This document shows, one piece after another, positions 17,598-27,767 of a DNA stretch of 64,000 nucleotides (the first letter of the stretch is position 1; each line of letters starts with the position of its first letter). The DNA comes from Azoarcus sp031556475 (GTDB lineage Bacteria; Pseudomonadota; Gammaproteobacteria; Burkholderiales; Rhodocyclaceae). Location: positions 1 through 64,000 of the forward strand of contig JAVBSY010000008.1 in NCBI GenBank assembly GCA_031556475.1. The letters run 5' to 3'. The notes under the pieces were generated by a model. The model was not told the DNA's origin, ran no database searches, and saw only the letters and a list, made by a program, of their open reading frames with translations. Position numbers and translations under genes: made by a program.

Positions 17598-18146
17598 ATG
17601 TCTGCAATTCGATTTCTGAGTATGGCGCGATCATTCCTGGCGATCACAAGCCTGGTGGTACTGAGTTCATGTGGTTTCCTGCCGAAAAAATCCGACAACC
17701 CGGACACGGTGGTCCAGCTCGTCATAACGGCGTCGCCGTCGATCAATCCGGATATCAACGGGCGTCCTTCCCCCGTTGTCGTCCGGGTATATCAATTGAA
17801 AGCGCAGACAGCGTTTTCCGTTGCGGACTACTTCACCCTTACCGAACGCGAACAGGAAGCGCTCGGCGGCGATCTCCTGTTTCGCGAATCCTTCGTCATT
17901 CGCCCGGGAGAAACGCGCAGATGGGAGCGCACTTACAGTGCAATGGGGGGAAGGGGGCTGGGCATCGTCGTCGGTTATCGGGATATCGAGCACAGCACGT
18001 GGCGCGCGTTCGTCGAGGTTCCGGACGAGGGCAGCCCCTTGTGGAATAGCCTGTTGAGCCTGGTTCGTTGGGGAGACCCAACGATCGAGTACTCGGCGAA
18101 TCTCAATGAGCGGAACGTGACCTTGATGCCCCCACCATCGAGGTAA
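17598..18146 (+). CDS. tssJ: TssJ outer-membrane lipoprotein
   Basis: A 182-residue SciN/VasD-family lipoprotein. The signal peptide ends in the lipobox L-S-S-C (VVLSSCGFLPKK). The mature domain has the transthyretin-like pattern PSPVVVRVYQLKAQTAF, then TLTEREQEALGGDLL and RPGETRRWERTY. TssJ anchors the TssL-TssM membrane complex to the outer membrane. ATG 17598 was chosen; an alternative ATG (MARSFLA) eight codons later would leave a shorter signal sequence. Confidence 0.94.
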   Translation: MSAIRFLSMARSFLAITSLVVLSSCGFLPKKSDNPDTVVQLVITASPSINPDINGRPSPVVVRVYQLKAQTAFSVADYFTLTEREQEALGGDLLFRESFVIRPGETRRWERTYSAMGGRGLGIVVGYRDIEHSTWRAFVEVPDEGSPLWNSLLSLVRWGDPTIEYSANLNERNVTLMPPPSR

Positions 18147-18234
18147 GCCCGTCTGCCAGGATGTTTGTCTCCCCGCGGGCAACCAGGCCATGCGGTAAAT
18201 ACATGAATCTGTCGGGAAATGTAGGAATCGTTTG

Positions 18235-19569
18235 ATGGATGCTTATAAAAAGGTGGCGTGGACGGAAGGCATGTTCCTTCGTCCGCAACACTTTCAGCAG
18301 CAAGAGCGGTATTTTGAATTTCTTTCCCATAGAAGAAGTTGGGCAGGGGAGCCTTTCTTTTGGGGGTTCCGGACGCTGAAAATCGATATGACCGCTTTAT
18401 CGGTCGGAAAGCTTTCGATCGTCGAAGCAGATGGTGTTTTTCCCGATGGCTCGCCATTCAGCTTTCCTTTGCAAAGCTCGGCGCCGGAACCCCTCGACTT
18501 TTCCGAGGGCGCGGTCGGGCAGATGGTTTATCTGGCTCTGCCGCTGAAACGCCCTGGAACCGAGGAAACGATATTCACCGAACGGCCGACATCGCTGGCG
18601 CGTTACGTCGTGCGTGACGCATTGGTGCACGACACCAATGCGATTGCCGGCGAGAGCGCTGACGTACAGTTGGCGGAGCCGCGTGTTCGCTTGATGATGG
18701 AGGATGAGCGCTCCGACGCCTGGCTTTGTGTCGGTGTCGCGCATGTCGTCGAATGCCGGGCAGACCGGCAACTCGTCCTCGATCCGGGCTATATCCCACC
18801 CGTTGTCGCATGTGAGTCGAACTCCAACCTGATCTCCATGTTGAACGAACTTTACGGGTTGGTTCATCAAAGGGCCGATGCCCTGGTCACGCGCTTGAGC
18901 GCGCCAGGCAGGGGAGGGGTTTCGGAAGTCGGCGAATTCCTGCTGCTGCAGCTTCTCAATGGCGTACAACCGAACCTGGAGCACATGCTGGGGTCGCCGA
19001 ACGTACACCCCGAAAAGCTTTTCCGCCTGTTGATACGGGCCGTCGGAGAATTGGCGACCTTTACCGAGGAAGGGCGCCGTCCGGAAGAGATTCCGCAATA
19101 CGATCACGACGATCTACGCAATTCCTTTGCGCCATTGATACTGAAAATGCGCAAGGCGCTCTCTATCGTGCTGGAGCAGAACGCGATACAGATAGAGCTT
19201 CGCGACGGCAAATACGGGGTTCGCATAGGCCAGGTCAATGACCGGGAGTTGCTCCGAAGCGCTCAATTCGTCCTCGCCGTGCATGCCAGCGTGGCGCCGG
19301 AAGTATTGCGCTCCAATTTCCCCACCCAGATCAAGATCGGCCCGGTCGACAAGATCCGCGATCTGGTCAACCTGCATCTTCCGGGGGTGACTTTGCGCAG
19401 TCTGCCGGTTGCGCCGCGGCAGTTGCCCTATCACGCCGGTTATCACTATTTCGAGCTCGACACATCGACGGAACTGTGGAGGCAACTGCAGAGTTCCGGA
19501 ACGCTGGCGTTGCACATCGCGGGGGAGTTCCCGGAACTCGCGATGGAATGCTGGGCAATTCGAATCTGA
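18235..19569 (+). CDS. tssK: TssK baseplate-membrane connector
   Basis: A 444-residue TssK (ImpJ/VasE) protein, the trimeric adaptor between baseplate wedges and the TssJLM complex. The N-terminus MDAYKKVAWTEGMFLRPQHF followed by QQQERY is diagnostic. The C-terminal portion shows LVNLHLPGVTLRSLPVAPRQ and HAGYHYFELD. An AGGA ribosome binding site lies about nine bases before the chosen ATG; an upstream TTG is unlikely to be used. Confidence 0.96.
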   Translation: MDAYKKVAWTEGMFLRPQHFQQQERYFEFLSHRRSWAGEPFFWGFRTLKIDMTALSVGKLSIVEADGVFPDGSPFSFPLQSSAPEPLDFSEGAVGQMVYLALPLKRPGTEETIFTERPTSLARYVVRDALVHDTNAIAGESADVQLAEPRVRLMMEDERSDAWLCVGVAHVVECRADRQLVLDPGYIPPVVACESNSNLISMLNELYGLVHQRADALVTRLSAPGRGGVSEVGEFLLLQLLNGVQPNLEHMLGSPNVHPEKLFRLLIRAVGELATFTEEGRRPEEIPQYDHDDLRNSFAPLILKMRKALSIVLEQNAIQIELRDGKYGVRIGQVNDRELLRSAQFVLAVHASVAPEVLRSNFPTQIKIGPVDKIRDLVNLHLPGVTLRSLPVAPRQLPYHAGYHYFELDTSTELWRQLQSSGTLALHIAGEFPELAMECWAIRI

Positions 19570-19593
19570 TCTTTCGACATACTTACTCGAACC

Positions 19594-20892
19594 ATGACTC
19601 ATTTGAATTCCGCCGCCGAAAGCGACCGCACTTTTGTAATGCCGGACCCTGGTGGTGCGCTGGGCGACACGGCGGCAACGGGCGGGAAAGCACCCGTATT
19701 CGCCTCGGAACTGGCCGATATCCGCTCCGGCAGCAATCCCTTGGTCGCGGCAGCCAATCCTTTGTTGAATCTGATCTATCAGATACGGGTTCTGGTGCAT
19801 AACACCGACGCGTCGCGGTTGCGCGATTATTTGGCGGAAGCCGTCCGGGAGTTCGAACTCGCCGCCAAATCCATGGGTGTTTCGCAGGAGCACGTGCTTG
19901 CAGCCAGGTATTGTCTGTGCACGGTGCTGGATGAAACGGCCGCGCAAACACCGTGGGGCGGGTCGGGGGTGTGGTCGAAGAACAGCCTGCTCGTCACTTT
20001 TCACAATGAAACATGGGGGGGCGAGAAGTTTTTTCAGTTGCTGGCCAAATTGGTTCAGTCACCTCACCAGCACGGCGATCTGCTGGAACTGATGTACTTC
20101 TGCATCACGTTGGGCTTCGAAGGACGCTATCGAATCATTACCGACGGCAAGGGCCAACTTGAAACGCTGAAGCACCGGCTGGCCGAAATCATCCGGGAAC
20201 TGCGTGGCGGTGGAGAAAAGCGCTTGTCGCCGCACTGGGAAGGCGTGGGCGAAGCACCCCAGGATATATGGCGAATTCTTCCCGTATGGGTCTCCGCGGT
20301 CCTGGGTATCTTGCTCGGTGCGCTGATCTACATGATTTTTTCTTTTTTCCTGGCGGAGCGTTCGGATCGCACATTCGGCGAAATCGGCCGCCTGCGGCTT
20401 CCGGAAATCGCAATACCGAAAACCACAGCGTCTCCCTTGCAACTGGCGCGCTTCCTCGAGCCTGAAATCAAGGCGAAACTGGTGGCGGTCGATGAATACC
20501 AGGACCACAGCACCGTCACGATCCTGGGCGACGGCCTGTTCGATTCCGGTAGTACGAACGTCCGCCCCAACTACATCCCCATCCTCGGACGTATCGCGGA
20601 TGCGATTCGGGAACACAATGGAAAGAATGTCACGGTCATCGGCCATACGGACGATGTGCCGATTCGCACATTGCGCTTCCCGTCCAATTGGGAGCTTTCG
20701 CTGGAGCGGGCAAAAATGGTTTCGTCCCTGATGAGCGGGCGTCTCGGTCCGGAGCGGGGAATAACCGTTCAGGGGCATGGCTCATCGGAACCGGTGGCGC
20801 CGAATACTTCCGCTGAAAACAGGGCACGCAACAGACGGGTGGAGATCACGGTTTACGTGTCTTCGCCGGAATTGAAAAAAGAGATCCGATGA
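19594..20892 (+). CDS. tssL: TssL (DotU/IcmH) with C-terminal OmpA domain
   Basis: A 432-residue inner-membrane T6SS protein of the evolved type. The cytoplasmic DotU domain (about 45-210) includes NPLLNLIYQIRVL and ARYCLCTVLDETAAQTPWG. A single transmembrane helix (about 230-254) follows. The periplasmic C-terminus (about 315-425) is an OmpA-like peptidoglycan-binding domain with VIGHTDDVPI and NRARNRRVEI. It partners TssM, whose start codon overlaps the tssL stop (ATGA). Confidence 0.96.
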   Translation: MTHLNSAAESDRTFVMPDPGGALGDTAATGGKAPVFASELADIRSGSNPLVAAANPLLNLIYQIRVLVHNTDASRLRDYLAEAVREFELAAKSMGVSQEHVLAARYCLCTVLDETAAQTPWGGSGVWSKNSLLVTFHNETWGGEKFFQLLAKLVQSPHQHGDLLELMYFCITLGFEGRYRIITDGKGQLETLKHRLAEIIRELRGGGEKRLSPHWEGVGEAPQDIWRILPVWVSAVLGILLGALIYMIFSFFLAERSDRTFGEIGRLRLPEIAIPKTTASPLQLARFLEPEIKAKLVAVDEYQDHSTVTILGDGLFDSGSTNVRPNYIPILGRIADAIREHNGKNVTVIGHTDDVPIRTLRFPSNWELSLERAKMVSSLMSGRLGPERGITVQGHGSSEPVAPNTSAENRARNRRVEITVYVSSPELKKEIR

Positions 20893-23800
20893 TGTACCTG
20901 CTTCGCAGACTTTTTTCGCTTATTTTCAACCGCTACCTGCTGGTTGTGCTTGGCATAGCGGCCCTGGTACTCGCCATATGGTTTGTCGGCCCCCTGTTTG
21001 CTTTTGCCGACTGGCGTCCGCTTGAAACGGTCGAGGCGCGCCTCTGGTTGATCGGGATCGTCTTTTTCCTCATTTTCCTGCGGATACTCATCGGGTTCTG
21101 GCGTCGGAAGAGAATCAACGGGCGTTTGCTGGATGCGGCAATGAACCTGCGCAAGAGCGCACGTGCCGAGGATGATGCAAACCCCGCCATCACGGAGCTC
21201 GAAACCAATTTCGCGCGCGCCATATCCCGCCTGAAAAGCAATAACGTCGGTGCTTCGAAGGATGGCTGGTGGGGGCGTTTGCAGCGCAAATACGTCTACC
21301 AGATTCCCTGGTACGTTTTTATCGGTGCTCCCGGATCCGGCAAGACGACGGCGCTTGTAAACAGCGGTTTGAACTTCCCCCTTGCGGATGAGCTGGGTCG
21401 CAAACAGGTCAAAGGGGTTGGCGGCACGCGCAATTGCGACTGGTGGTTTACCGATGAAGCGGTACTGCTGGATACGGCGGGCCGGTACACGATCCAGGAA
21501 AGCGACGCGGAAGCCGACAAGTCGGAATGGGAAGGGTTTCTCAAGCTGCTGAAAAAATACCGGCCCCGGCAGCCATTCAACGGTGCCATCCTGACGATTT
21601 CCGTTCAGGATCTGCTTGGCGTCGACGAAGACGGCAGAGCGCGGCTGGCGGTACGTCTGCGAGCGCGCCTGAGCGAGTTGTACTCCACGCTCGGAATTAC
21701 GTTTCCGGTCTATGTGCTGGTTACCAAGGCCGACCTTCTCGGTGGGTTCAACGAATATTTCTTCGGCCTGAGCAAGGAAGACCGCGCTCAGGTTTGGGGC
21801 GCCAGCTTCCCCTATCAGGAAACCGACACCAAACAGGAAAACGGGGACGTCGGCGGCAAGATCGCAAGCGAAATGGAGTTGCTCGTACGCCGTCTCTTCG
21901 ATCGCCTGCCCGACGTATTGCTTGGCGAGCACGACCTTTCCCGGCGTTCGCTCGCCTATGCATTGCCGCAGCATTTCTCCCGGATCATCCCGTTGCTCGA
22001 GCAGGTTCTGCAGAACGTCTTCGAGGATAACCGTTATCTGCCGAACGCGACGCTGCGAGGCGTCTACTTCACCAGTGGAACGCAGGAAGGCACGCCTTTC
22101 GACCGGGTGTTGAGCGCTCTCGGGAAAAGCCTCGGCTACGACACACAAGTCAGCCTGCAATCCTCCAGAGCAGTGGGGAAAAGCTATTTCCTCCCGGATC
22201 TGTTCCGTAAAGTCGTTTTCCCCGAGGCCCATCTGGCCGGCCGGAACCGGCAGGCCGAGCGCCGCGAGAGAATTCTCGCGTTGGTCGGTCACGGTGTGGT
22301 CGCCGTCACGTTGATCGCGGTGGTCACAGCCTGGGGCATCAGCTTTCAGAAAAACAAGGGATACATCGATCTGGTCGGCACCAAAACCGAAAAGCTGGCA
22401 GGCGAGACGGGCGTCTTGGAAGTCGGCGAAGGGGCGGATCTGTTGAAACTGCTCCCGGTCCTCAGTGAATTGCAGCATTTGGCGGATGGAGAGCATTTCA
22501 CCGCCGACTACCCGCCCCTGGATTACACCTATGGCCTGTATCAAGGCATGAAGCTGTCAGCCGTGGCCCAGGCCAAATACCAGAAAGGGCTGGAAAACAC
22601 GCTGTTGCCTCATATCGTGCGGGGCCTGGAATCGCAGTTGAAAACGATTCCGGCAGACAATCTGGAACTCAGCTACGAAACGCTCAAAGCCTATTTGATG
22701 ATCAATCAGCCCGAGCATTACGACTCCGAGGCGCTCGAAACCTTCGTGCGCCTGGATTGGGATCGCAGCTTGCCTTTGTCGGTATCGCGAGAGCGGCGCG
22801 ATGAGTTGTTTGTGCATCTGCACAATCTGCTCAAACGCGGTGCCGTCGTTTCGCCATTTCCCGCCGACGAAGCGTTGATCGCGAATTGCCGGGAAAGGCT
22901 GGCTGGATATTCTCCGGCGCAGCGTGCGTACATCCGCCTCAAGCGTCGGCTGTCGGACGATGCCCGGCTGGCCACTTTCAACGTGGCCGACGCTGGCGGT
23001 CCGCAAGCCGCGCTGGTCTTCGCCCGCAAGAGTGGCAAGCCGCTGACACAGGGTATTTCGGGGCTATTTACTTATCATGGCTATCACGACGTATTCCGCC
23101 CTGGTCTGCTATCGTCTTTGTCCGCGCTTGAGGATGAAGAACGCTGGGTTATCGGCCAGCCTCCGACGCAACCGGGACGGCAGTTCGAGCAGGCTTTGCG
23201 CGGAGCGATCGAGCGCGACGTATTGGGCCTCTATCTGCATGAATACGTAAGGATATGGGATGAATATCTGGCGGATGTCCGCCTGCGCGATAGCCAGTCG
23301 ATCAGCCAAAGCATCGAAACCGCGCGCATCATGTCCGCGCCGGACTCCCCGATTGCCCAGTTTCTACGCGGCGTTTCGCGGGAAACCACGCTGCTGCGCC
23401 AGGAGAACAATAACGACAACATATCCGTCGTCGGCCAGGCGGCAAGACGCGTGCGCACCGCGAAACAGGATCTGGAGCGCGTGTTCGGCCCCAACGACCT
23501 GACGTCCAGGGGAGCCGATGCGTCCCGGCTGGAGCGTATCGTGGATGATCGTTTCGAACCGATCCGGCGCCTGGTGACCAGCAATGGCGGCACAGCGCCG
23601 ATCGATGCGACGCTGCGCTTGTTCAATGACCTGTATATGAATCTTTCCAGTGCGGATGCCGCATTGCGGACCGGCGCAACCACGGCGGGACAGAACGAGG
23701 TGCTGATGCGCGTGCGTGCCGAAGCCGCCCGTTTGCCGGTACCCCTGAGAACGACGCTCGAGGGCTTGGCCGACACGGGTGGCGCGCAGGCTGCGGGCAA

Positions 23801-24494
23801 CGCTCGTCGAACCTTGGGCGATGCGCTCGACAGCGGGTTGGGCAACTTTTGTCGAAACGCGATCCATAACCGGTATCCGTTCACTCGCACATCCCCGCAA
23901 GACGTCACTTTGGGCGACTTTTCCCGCCTGTTCGCGCCCGGCGGCATGTTCGACCAGTTTTACAGCGAGCGTCTCGCATCGATGACGGACATGTCCGGGC
24001 CAACCTGGATATTGCGCCAACCGGATACACCGCCGCTGCCTCTGGGGTCGTTCCAGAAAGCATCGCGAATTCGCGATGCTTTCTTCCCGTCCAGCAGCCG
24101 GTCGCCAGAAATGGCATTCGACATACGCGTGCTCGAAATGGACGCGAACATCACCCAGCTGACGCTCGATGTCGATGGGCAGGTCGTCCGCTATGCCCAC
24201 GGTCCGCAAGTACCTCAGCGTATTGCCTGGCCGGGGCCCAAGGGCAGTGGTCAGATCCGGATGGAATTGGCGAGCGTGGGGGATAGCCATTTCGTATCGA
24301 AAAGCGGCCCGTGGGCCTTGATGCGCTTTTTTGACGAAGGGGGAGGGCATTCGGTGCTGGGGCCCGAGCGTTTTTCCATGACGATCACCGCAGGTGGGCG
24401 AAAAGTCGTATTCGAGGTAACGGCGACCAGTGTCATGAACCCATTCAGCCTGCTACCGGAACTGGGCACATTTGCTTGCCCCAGCCGTATTTGA
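20889..24494 (+). CDS. tssM: TssM (IcmF/VasK) inner-membrane channel protein
   Basis: A 1201-residue IcmF-family protein with two N-terminal transmembrane helices (about 14-38 and 52-71), a cytoplasmic domain carrying the Walker A GAPGSGKT (146-153), a third helix near residues 465-485, and a long periplasmic part that contacts TssJ. The C-terminal DUF1215-type region (WPGPKGSGQIRMEL) is present. An intact P-loop is visible; not all TssM proteins keep one. The length is typical. Confidence 0.96.
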   Translation: MMYLLRRLFSLIFNRYLLVVLGIAALVLAIWFVGPLFAFADWRPLETVEARLWLIGIVFFLIFLRILIGFWRRKRINGRLLDAAMNLRKSARAEDDANPAITELETNFARAISRLKSNNVGASKDGWWGRLQRKYVYQIPWYVFIGAPGSGKTTALVNSGLNFPLADELGRKQVKGVGGTRNCDWWFTDEAVLLDTAGRYTIQESDAEADKSEWEGFLKLLKKYRPRQPFNGAILTISVQDLLGVDEDGRARLAVRLRARLSELYSTLGITFPVYVLVTKADLLGGFNEYFFGLSKEDRAQVWGASFPYQETDTKQENGDVGGKIASEMELLVRRLFDRLPDVLLGEHDLSRRSLAYALPQHFSRIIPLLEQVLQNVFEDNRYLPNATLRGVYFTSGTQEGTPFDRVLSALGKSLGYDTQVSLQSSRAVGKSYFLPDLFRKVVFPEAHLAGRNRQAERRERILALVGHGVVAVTLIAVVTAWGISFQKNKGYIDLVGTKTEKLAGETGVLEVGEGADLLKLLPVLSELQHLADGEHFTADYPPLDYTYGLYQGMKLSAVAQAKYQKGLENTLLPHIVRGLESQLKTIPADNLELSYETLKAYLMINQPEHYDSEALETFVRLDWDRSLPLSVSRERRDELFVHLHNLLKRGAVVSPFPADEALIANCRERLAGYSPAQRAYIRLKRRLSDDARLATFNVADAGGPQAALVFARKSGKPLTQGISGLFTYHGYHDVFRPGLLSSLSALEDEERWVIGQPPTQPGRQFEQALRGAIERDVLGLYLHEYVRIWDEYLADVRLRDSQSISQSIETARIMSAPDSPIAQFLRGVSRETTLLRQENNNDNISVVGQAARRVRTAKQDLERVFGPNDLTSRGADASRLERIVDDRFEPIRRLVTSNGGTAPIDATLRLFNDLYMNLSSADAALRTGATTAGQNEVLMRVRAEAARLPVPLRTTLEGLADTGGAQAAGNARRTLGDALDSGLGNFCRNAIHNRYPFTRTSPQDVTLGDFSRLFAPGGMFDQFYSERLASMTDMSGPTWILRQPDTPPLPLGSFQKASRIRDAFFPSSSRSPEMAFDIRVLEMDANITQLTLDVDGQVVRYAHGPQVPQRIAWPGPKGSGQIRMELASVGDSHFVSKSGPWALMRFFDEGGGHSVLGPERFSMTITAGGRKVVFEVTATSVMNPFSLLPELGTFACPSRI

Positions 24495-24516
24495 GCGCGG
24501 CCGGACCGAGGGGCGA

Positions 24517-25095
24517 ATGAATTTTGGGTTCTATGGAAAATTACCGGCACAAGGGGATTTTGTCGTCCGCAACTTGCCACGCGCCTTCGTTTCCATTGCC
24601 GATCGATGGATGCAGGATGGTTTGGGCACGCTGCAAAGCACAAGCGCGAATTGGCTGAAATACTACTTGGTCGCGCCCGTATGGCGGTTCGTATTGCCGC
24701 AAGGGGTATGGAACGAAAGCGCTTGGTGTGGTGCCATCATGCCGAGCGTCGATGCCGTCGGCCGCTATTTCCCGATGGTGGCCGCAGCCGAAATGCCTCC
24801 CTCCGTGCCGCTCGATCCATACAGGCTGTGTGGCACTTTGTCCCGCCTGGCGGCAGAAATGCCGTTGTTATTGAAAGAGCGATTGAGCCCGGAGGATTGG
24901 CTTGGGCGGCTCGATCGTCTGAAAGGGTGCCCCTTTTCCTCCCCCGCCTTGCCTGAAGCATTGGCCAGCTTTCTGCCGAACGGAAATCGATCCATCTGGT
25001 GGGCGGAAACACGAAACGACGCGCCGTTTCTACAGATGACTCACCGGGGCGAGCCGGATATCGATCTGTTTCAGCGCCTGTTTCTAGGTGTCTAG
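24517..25095 (+). CDS. tagF: TagF (ImpM) post-translational T6SS regulator
   Basis: A 192-residue TagF-domain protein beginning MNFGFYGKLPAQGDFVVRNL, the family signature, followed by the conserved W at WRFVLPQGVWN and GRYFPMV. TagF restrains T6SS assembly, in Pseudomonas by antagonising the FHA protein. The ATG 24517 follows a GAGGGG site 22 bp after tssM. It completes the PpkA-PppA-FHA-TagF regulatory set in this cluster. Confidence 0.94.
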   Translation: MNFGFYGKLPAQGDFVVRNLPRAFVSIADRWMQDGLGTLQSTSANWLKYYLVAPVWRFVLPQGVWNESAWCGAIMPSVDAVGRYFPMVAAAEMPPSVPLDPYRLCGTLSRLAAEMPLLLKERLSPEDWLGRLDRLKGCPFSSPALPEALASFLPNGNRSIWWAETRNDAPFLQMTHRGEPDIDLFQRLFLGV

Positions 25096-25292
25096 CCCCG
25101 CGGCCCTGGCAGGTTTACGATAATTGCTTCTTTGCGCTTCGGCTGGTGGAGTACGGACGCGGGTAATATTTGAGCGTGGGATGCCCGCCGGCATCGACGC
25201 GATGCGCGGGCCTCCACGGCCGTGAGTTGCTTGGCGGCACCGCCCGATACGCTCTTTCGTCCATCGGCGACATGCCGTCGGCGGGTTCTGTT

Positions 25293-26504
25293 ATGAATAC
25301 ACCCTTTACTGCAACCACCTTGCCGCTACCGCATGGCGCAGTGCCGCCAAATTACGGCGAGCGCGGCGTGTTTGGCCTGGCTCGGGCAATTCGTGCCTGG
25401 TTGCATGACGCTATCGCGACAACGTGTTTCTTGCCCGATGTACCCGAGCTTGCGCCGAAAGTAATGGTGTTGCTCGTAATCGATGGGTTGGGCGAGGATT
25501 TTCTTGCTCGCTTCGGTCACGGCGGAAATTTGTCGGCACACCGATGCGGTTGCCTGACTTCAGTGCTGCCAAGCACGACAGCAAGTGCCGCGACGACGCT
25601 GCTTACCGGATTGGCGCCCGCCGAGCACGGCTTGACGGGCTGGTTCATTCACGACCGCCGTTTTGGTGGCGTCATCGCGCCATTGCCGCTGATACAACGT
25701 GGGATAGGACCGCTCAGTGCGCCTTTTCTGACCAGACGTCTTTTTCCTTATGCCTCGTTGGCTGTCGGTGCGAAACGACCGATGGTGCTTCTGTCACCGC
25801 GGGAAATCGCTTTTTCGCCATTTTCCCGCCGCCATGCGCGCGGTGCCGGCATACGAGCTTTCGATGGTTTGGAGCACCTTGCTGTGAGCATCGTCGATGA
25901 AGCGCGAAAAATGACCGAATCGGGTGGGCTGATCTATGCCTACTACTCGCACTTCGACGCACTGAGCCATCATTTTGGCTGTCGTTCCGGTGAAGTGCAG
26001 GAAGAGTTCTGGCGGATCGACCGATTTTTCGGAGTATTGCGCGATCGCCTGGAAGGACTTCCCGTCGATGTATTGGCAACGGCGGACCACGGCTTCATCG
26101 ATTCACCGGAAGAGCAGCATTATCGCCTGGCTCGCCCGGAAGTACTGAACATGTTGGCTGCCCCTCTGTTCGGCGAGCGCCGGTTGGCATTTTGCGCGGT
26201 AAAAGCCGGCGCATCCGCCGACTTTTCCGCTTTCGTGCGGGAAGCACTGGCGGAAAAGGCAGTGATCGTACCGTCCGCACAATTGATCGACGCGGGCTTG
26301 CTTGGCCCTGGCAAGCGCCATCGCCGCTTGCGGGAGCGTGTCGGCACACACGCCTTGCTGATGGAGGCAGGGTGGACGGTGTCGGATCGGGTGGACGGCG
26401 AGGCTGCGTTTTCCATGCGCGGCGTGCATGGCGGGCTGAGCGCCGAGGAAATGTGGGTTCCCTTGATCCATGCGGGCGCGACCGGTGCGCACCCGAACAA
26501 ATGA
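25293..26504 (+). CDS. Alkaline-phosphatase-superfamily hydrolase (type I phosphodiesterase-like)
   Basis: A 403-residue protein with the metal-site pattern of the nucleotide pyrophosphatase/phosphodiesterase branch. LLVIDGLGEDFLARF supplies Asp64, LPSTTASAATTLLTGL supplies a Thr nucleophile at 95-96, and DALSHHFG and TADHGF supply the later Asp and His ligands. No signal peptide is evident, so it is probably cytoplasmic. It starts about 200 bp after tagF on the same strand and may be read with the T6SS arm. The substrate is unknown. An ATG seven codons earlier (MPSAGSV) is an alternative start. Confidence 0.8.
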   Translation: MNTPFTATTLPLPHGAVPPNYGERGVFGLARAIRAWLHDAIATTCFLPDVPELAPKVMVLLVIDGLGEDFLARFGHGGNLSAHRCGCLTSVLPSTTASAATTLLTGLAPAEHGLTGWFIHDRRFGGVIAPLPLIQRGIGPLSAPFLTRRLFPYASLAVGAKRPMVLLSPREIAFSPFSRRHARGAGIRAFDGLEHLAVSIVDEARKMTESGGLIYAYYSHFDALSHHFGCRSGEVQEEFWRIDRFFGVLRDRLEGLPVDVLATADHGFIDSPEEQHYRLARPEVLNMLAAPLFGERRLAFCAVKAGASADFSAFVREALAEKAVIVPSAQLIDAGLLGPGKRHRRLRERVGTHALLMEAGWTVSDRVDGEAAFSMRGVHGGLSAEEMWVPLIHAGATGAHPNK

Positions 26505-26528
26505 ATCAGGTTGCTTTACGCGTGCTGC

Positions 26529-26966
26529 TCAGTGCAAATCATCTTCCGTCGGAGGAAGTGGCAGAACCATGATGCCTTCGTCGAGCAACTCGTCGACTTC
26601 TTCCCTGGATGCGGCACCGCGGATATTTCGCGCCTCGCTTTCGCCGTAGTGTATTTTGCGTACTTCTTCAGGGAAGTGCTTGCCGACGTTCTCCGCGGTT
26701 CTGCCAATGCTGCGCAGCAATGCAACCACGTGGGCAATGGCGTCGGCCGATGGCGTTTGAGCCTGCTCCCGGGAAGATGCATCGGGAGAGCGAGAATCGT
26801 CGCCGGTTTGTACGTAGGGTGCGCTCGGCAGGCGTTGTACCGACGTGGAGCCGCAGGTTGGGCAGGCAATCAGCCCTTTGGCCTGTTGGCCGTCGAAAGC
26901 TTCAGCGGAACCGAACCAGCCTTCGAAACGGTGATCCTGGGGGCAGCAGAGGTCGATGATGATCAT
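26529..26966 (-). CDS. DUF1178 family protein
   Basis: A 145-residue conserved proteobacterial protein beginning MIIIDLCCPQDHRFEGWFGS, with a second cysteine pair CPTCGS (35-40) that suggests a small metal-binding knuckle with Cys7/Cys8. The C-terminal GEARNIRG-like stretch (GESEARNIRGAAS) is typical of the family. The function is unknown. It is convergent with the phosphatase gene and divergent from the pseudouridine synthase gene. Confidence 0.9.
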   Translation of the reverse strand: MIIIDLCCPQDHRFEGWFGSAEAFDGQQAKGLIACPTCGSTSVQRLPSAPYVQTGDDSRSPDASSREQAQTPSADAIAHVVALLRSIGRTAENVGKHFPEEVRKIHYGESEARNIRGAASREEVDELLDEGIMVLPLPPTEDDLH

Positions 26967-27128
26967 GGATTTGTCGAAAAGCCCAAACGCGCATTCTCGA
27001 AAGAACGCCTGCGCGTATCTGGCGTAAGCACTGAAAGCGGTGATGACGTGAGCGTAGCTGTGAAGACGTGTGCGAGGACTTGTCGATGATACCGTACTTC
27101 GGGTGCCGTGCTGAGCGAGGAGGAGCGG

Positions 27129-27734
27129 GTGTCCCGTTTGATGCTGTTCAATAAGCCGTACGGTGTGCTTTGCCAGTTCAGCGGCGAACCCGGACGGGCG
27201 ACGCTGAAGGACTATATTGCTGTACCGGGCGTGTATGCCGCGGGTCGACTCGATACCGACAGCGAAGGCTTGCTGGTGCTGACCGACGATGGCGCATTGC
27301 AGCACCGCATCACCGATCCACGGCATAAACAGGCAAAGACCTATCTCGTTCAGGTCGAAGGCGAGCCGGATGAAACGGTATTGGCGCGTTTGCGCGGAGG
27401 GCTCGATCTGGGCGATTTCGTCACCCGGCCATGTTCGGCGCGGCGCGTGCCCGAGCCGGATTGGTTGTGGCCGCGCGATCCCCCTGTGCGGTTTCGTAAA
27501 ACGGTACCGACGGCTTGGTTGGAAATCGTGTTGAGCGAAGGCAAAAACCGTCAGGTGCGGCGGATGACGGCCAAAATCGGCCATCCCACGCTGCGTTTGA
27601 TTCGTACCGCCATCGGCATTTGGACCTTGGCCGGCCTTGAACCGGGGCAGTGGCGCGACGTCGAGGTACGGAATCGGAATACGGGCCGTGCCACGAACGC
27701 GCGGCAGGGCAGGGTGCGGACGGCGGCACGGTAG
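27129..27734 (+). CDS. rluE: 23S rRNA pseudouridine synthase, RluE type
   Basis: A roughly 200-residue RsuA/RluE-family enzyme. LFNKPYGVLCQFS and the catalytic AAGRLDTDSEGLLVLTDDG (with the nucleophilic Asp) are clear, as is LSEGKNRQVRRMTAKIGHPT. There is no N-terminal S4 domain, which fits RluE rather than RsuA. The GTG at 27129 lies five bases after AGGAGG and was preferred over GTG 27108. RluE modifies U2457 of 23S rRNA in E. coli. The C-terminus carries a basic tail. Confidence 0.9.
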   Translation: MSRLMLFNKPYGVLCQFSGEPGRATLKDYIAVPGVYAAGRLDTDSEGLLVLTDDGALQHRITDPRHKQAKTYLVQVEGEPDETVLARLRGGLDLGDFVTRPCSARRVPEPDWLWPRDPPVRFRKTVPTAWLEIVLSEGKNRQVRRMTAKIGHPTLRLIRTAIGIWTLAGLEPGQWRDVEVRNRNTGRATNARQGRVRTAAR

Positions 27735-27767
27735 AATCGTACCCCTTCGGGCTTTTCGGAACGGGAA

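Noticed and set aside
20853..22544. Long open frame antisense to tssM (563 residues)
   Set aside because: Shadow of tssM; low complexity and no ribosome binding site or motif.
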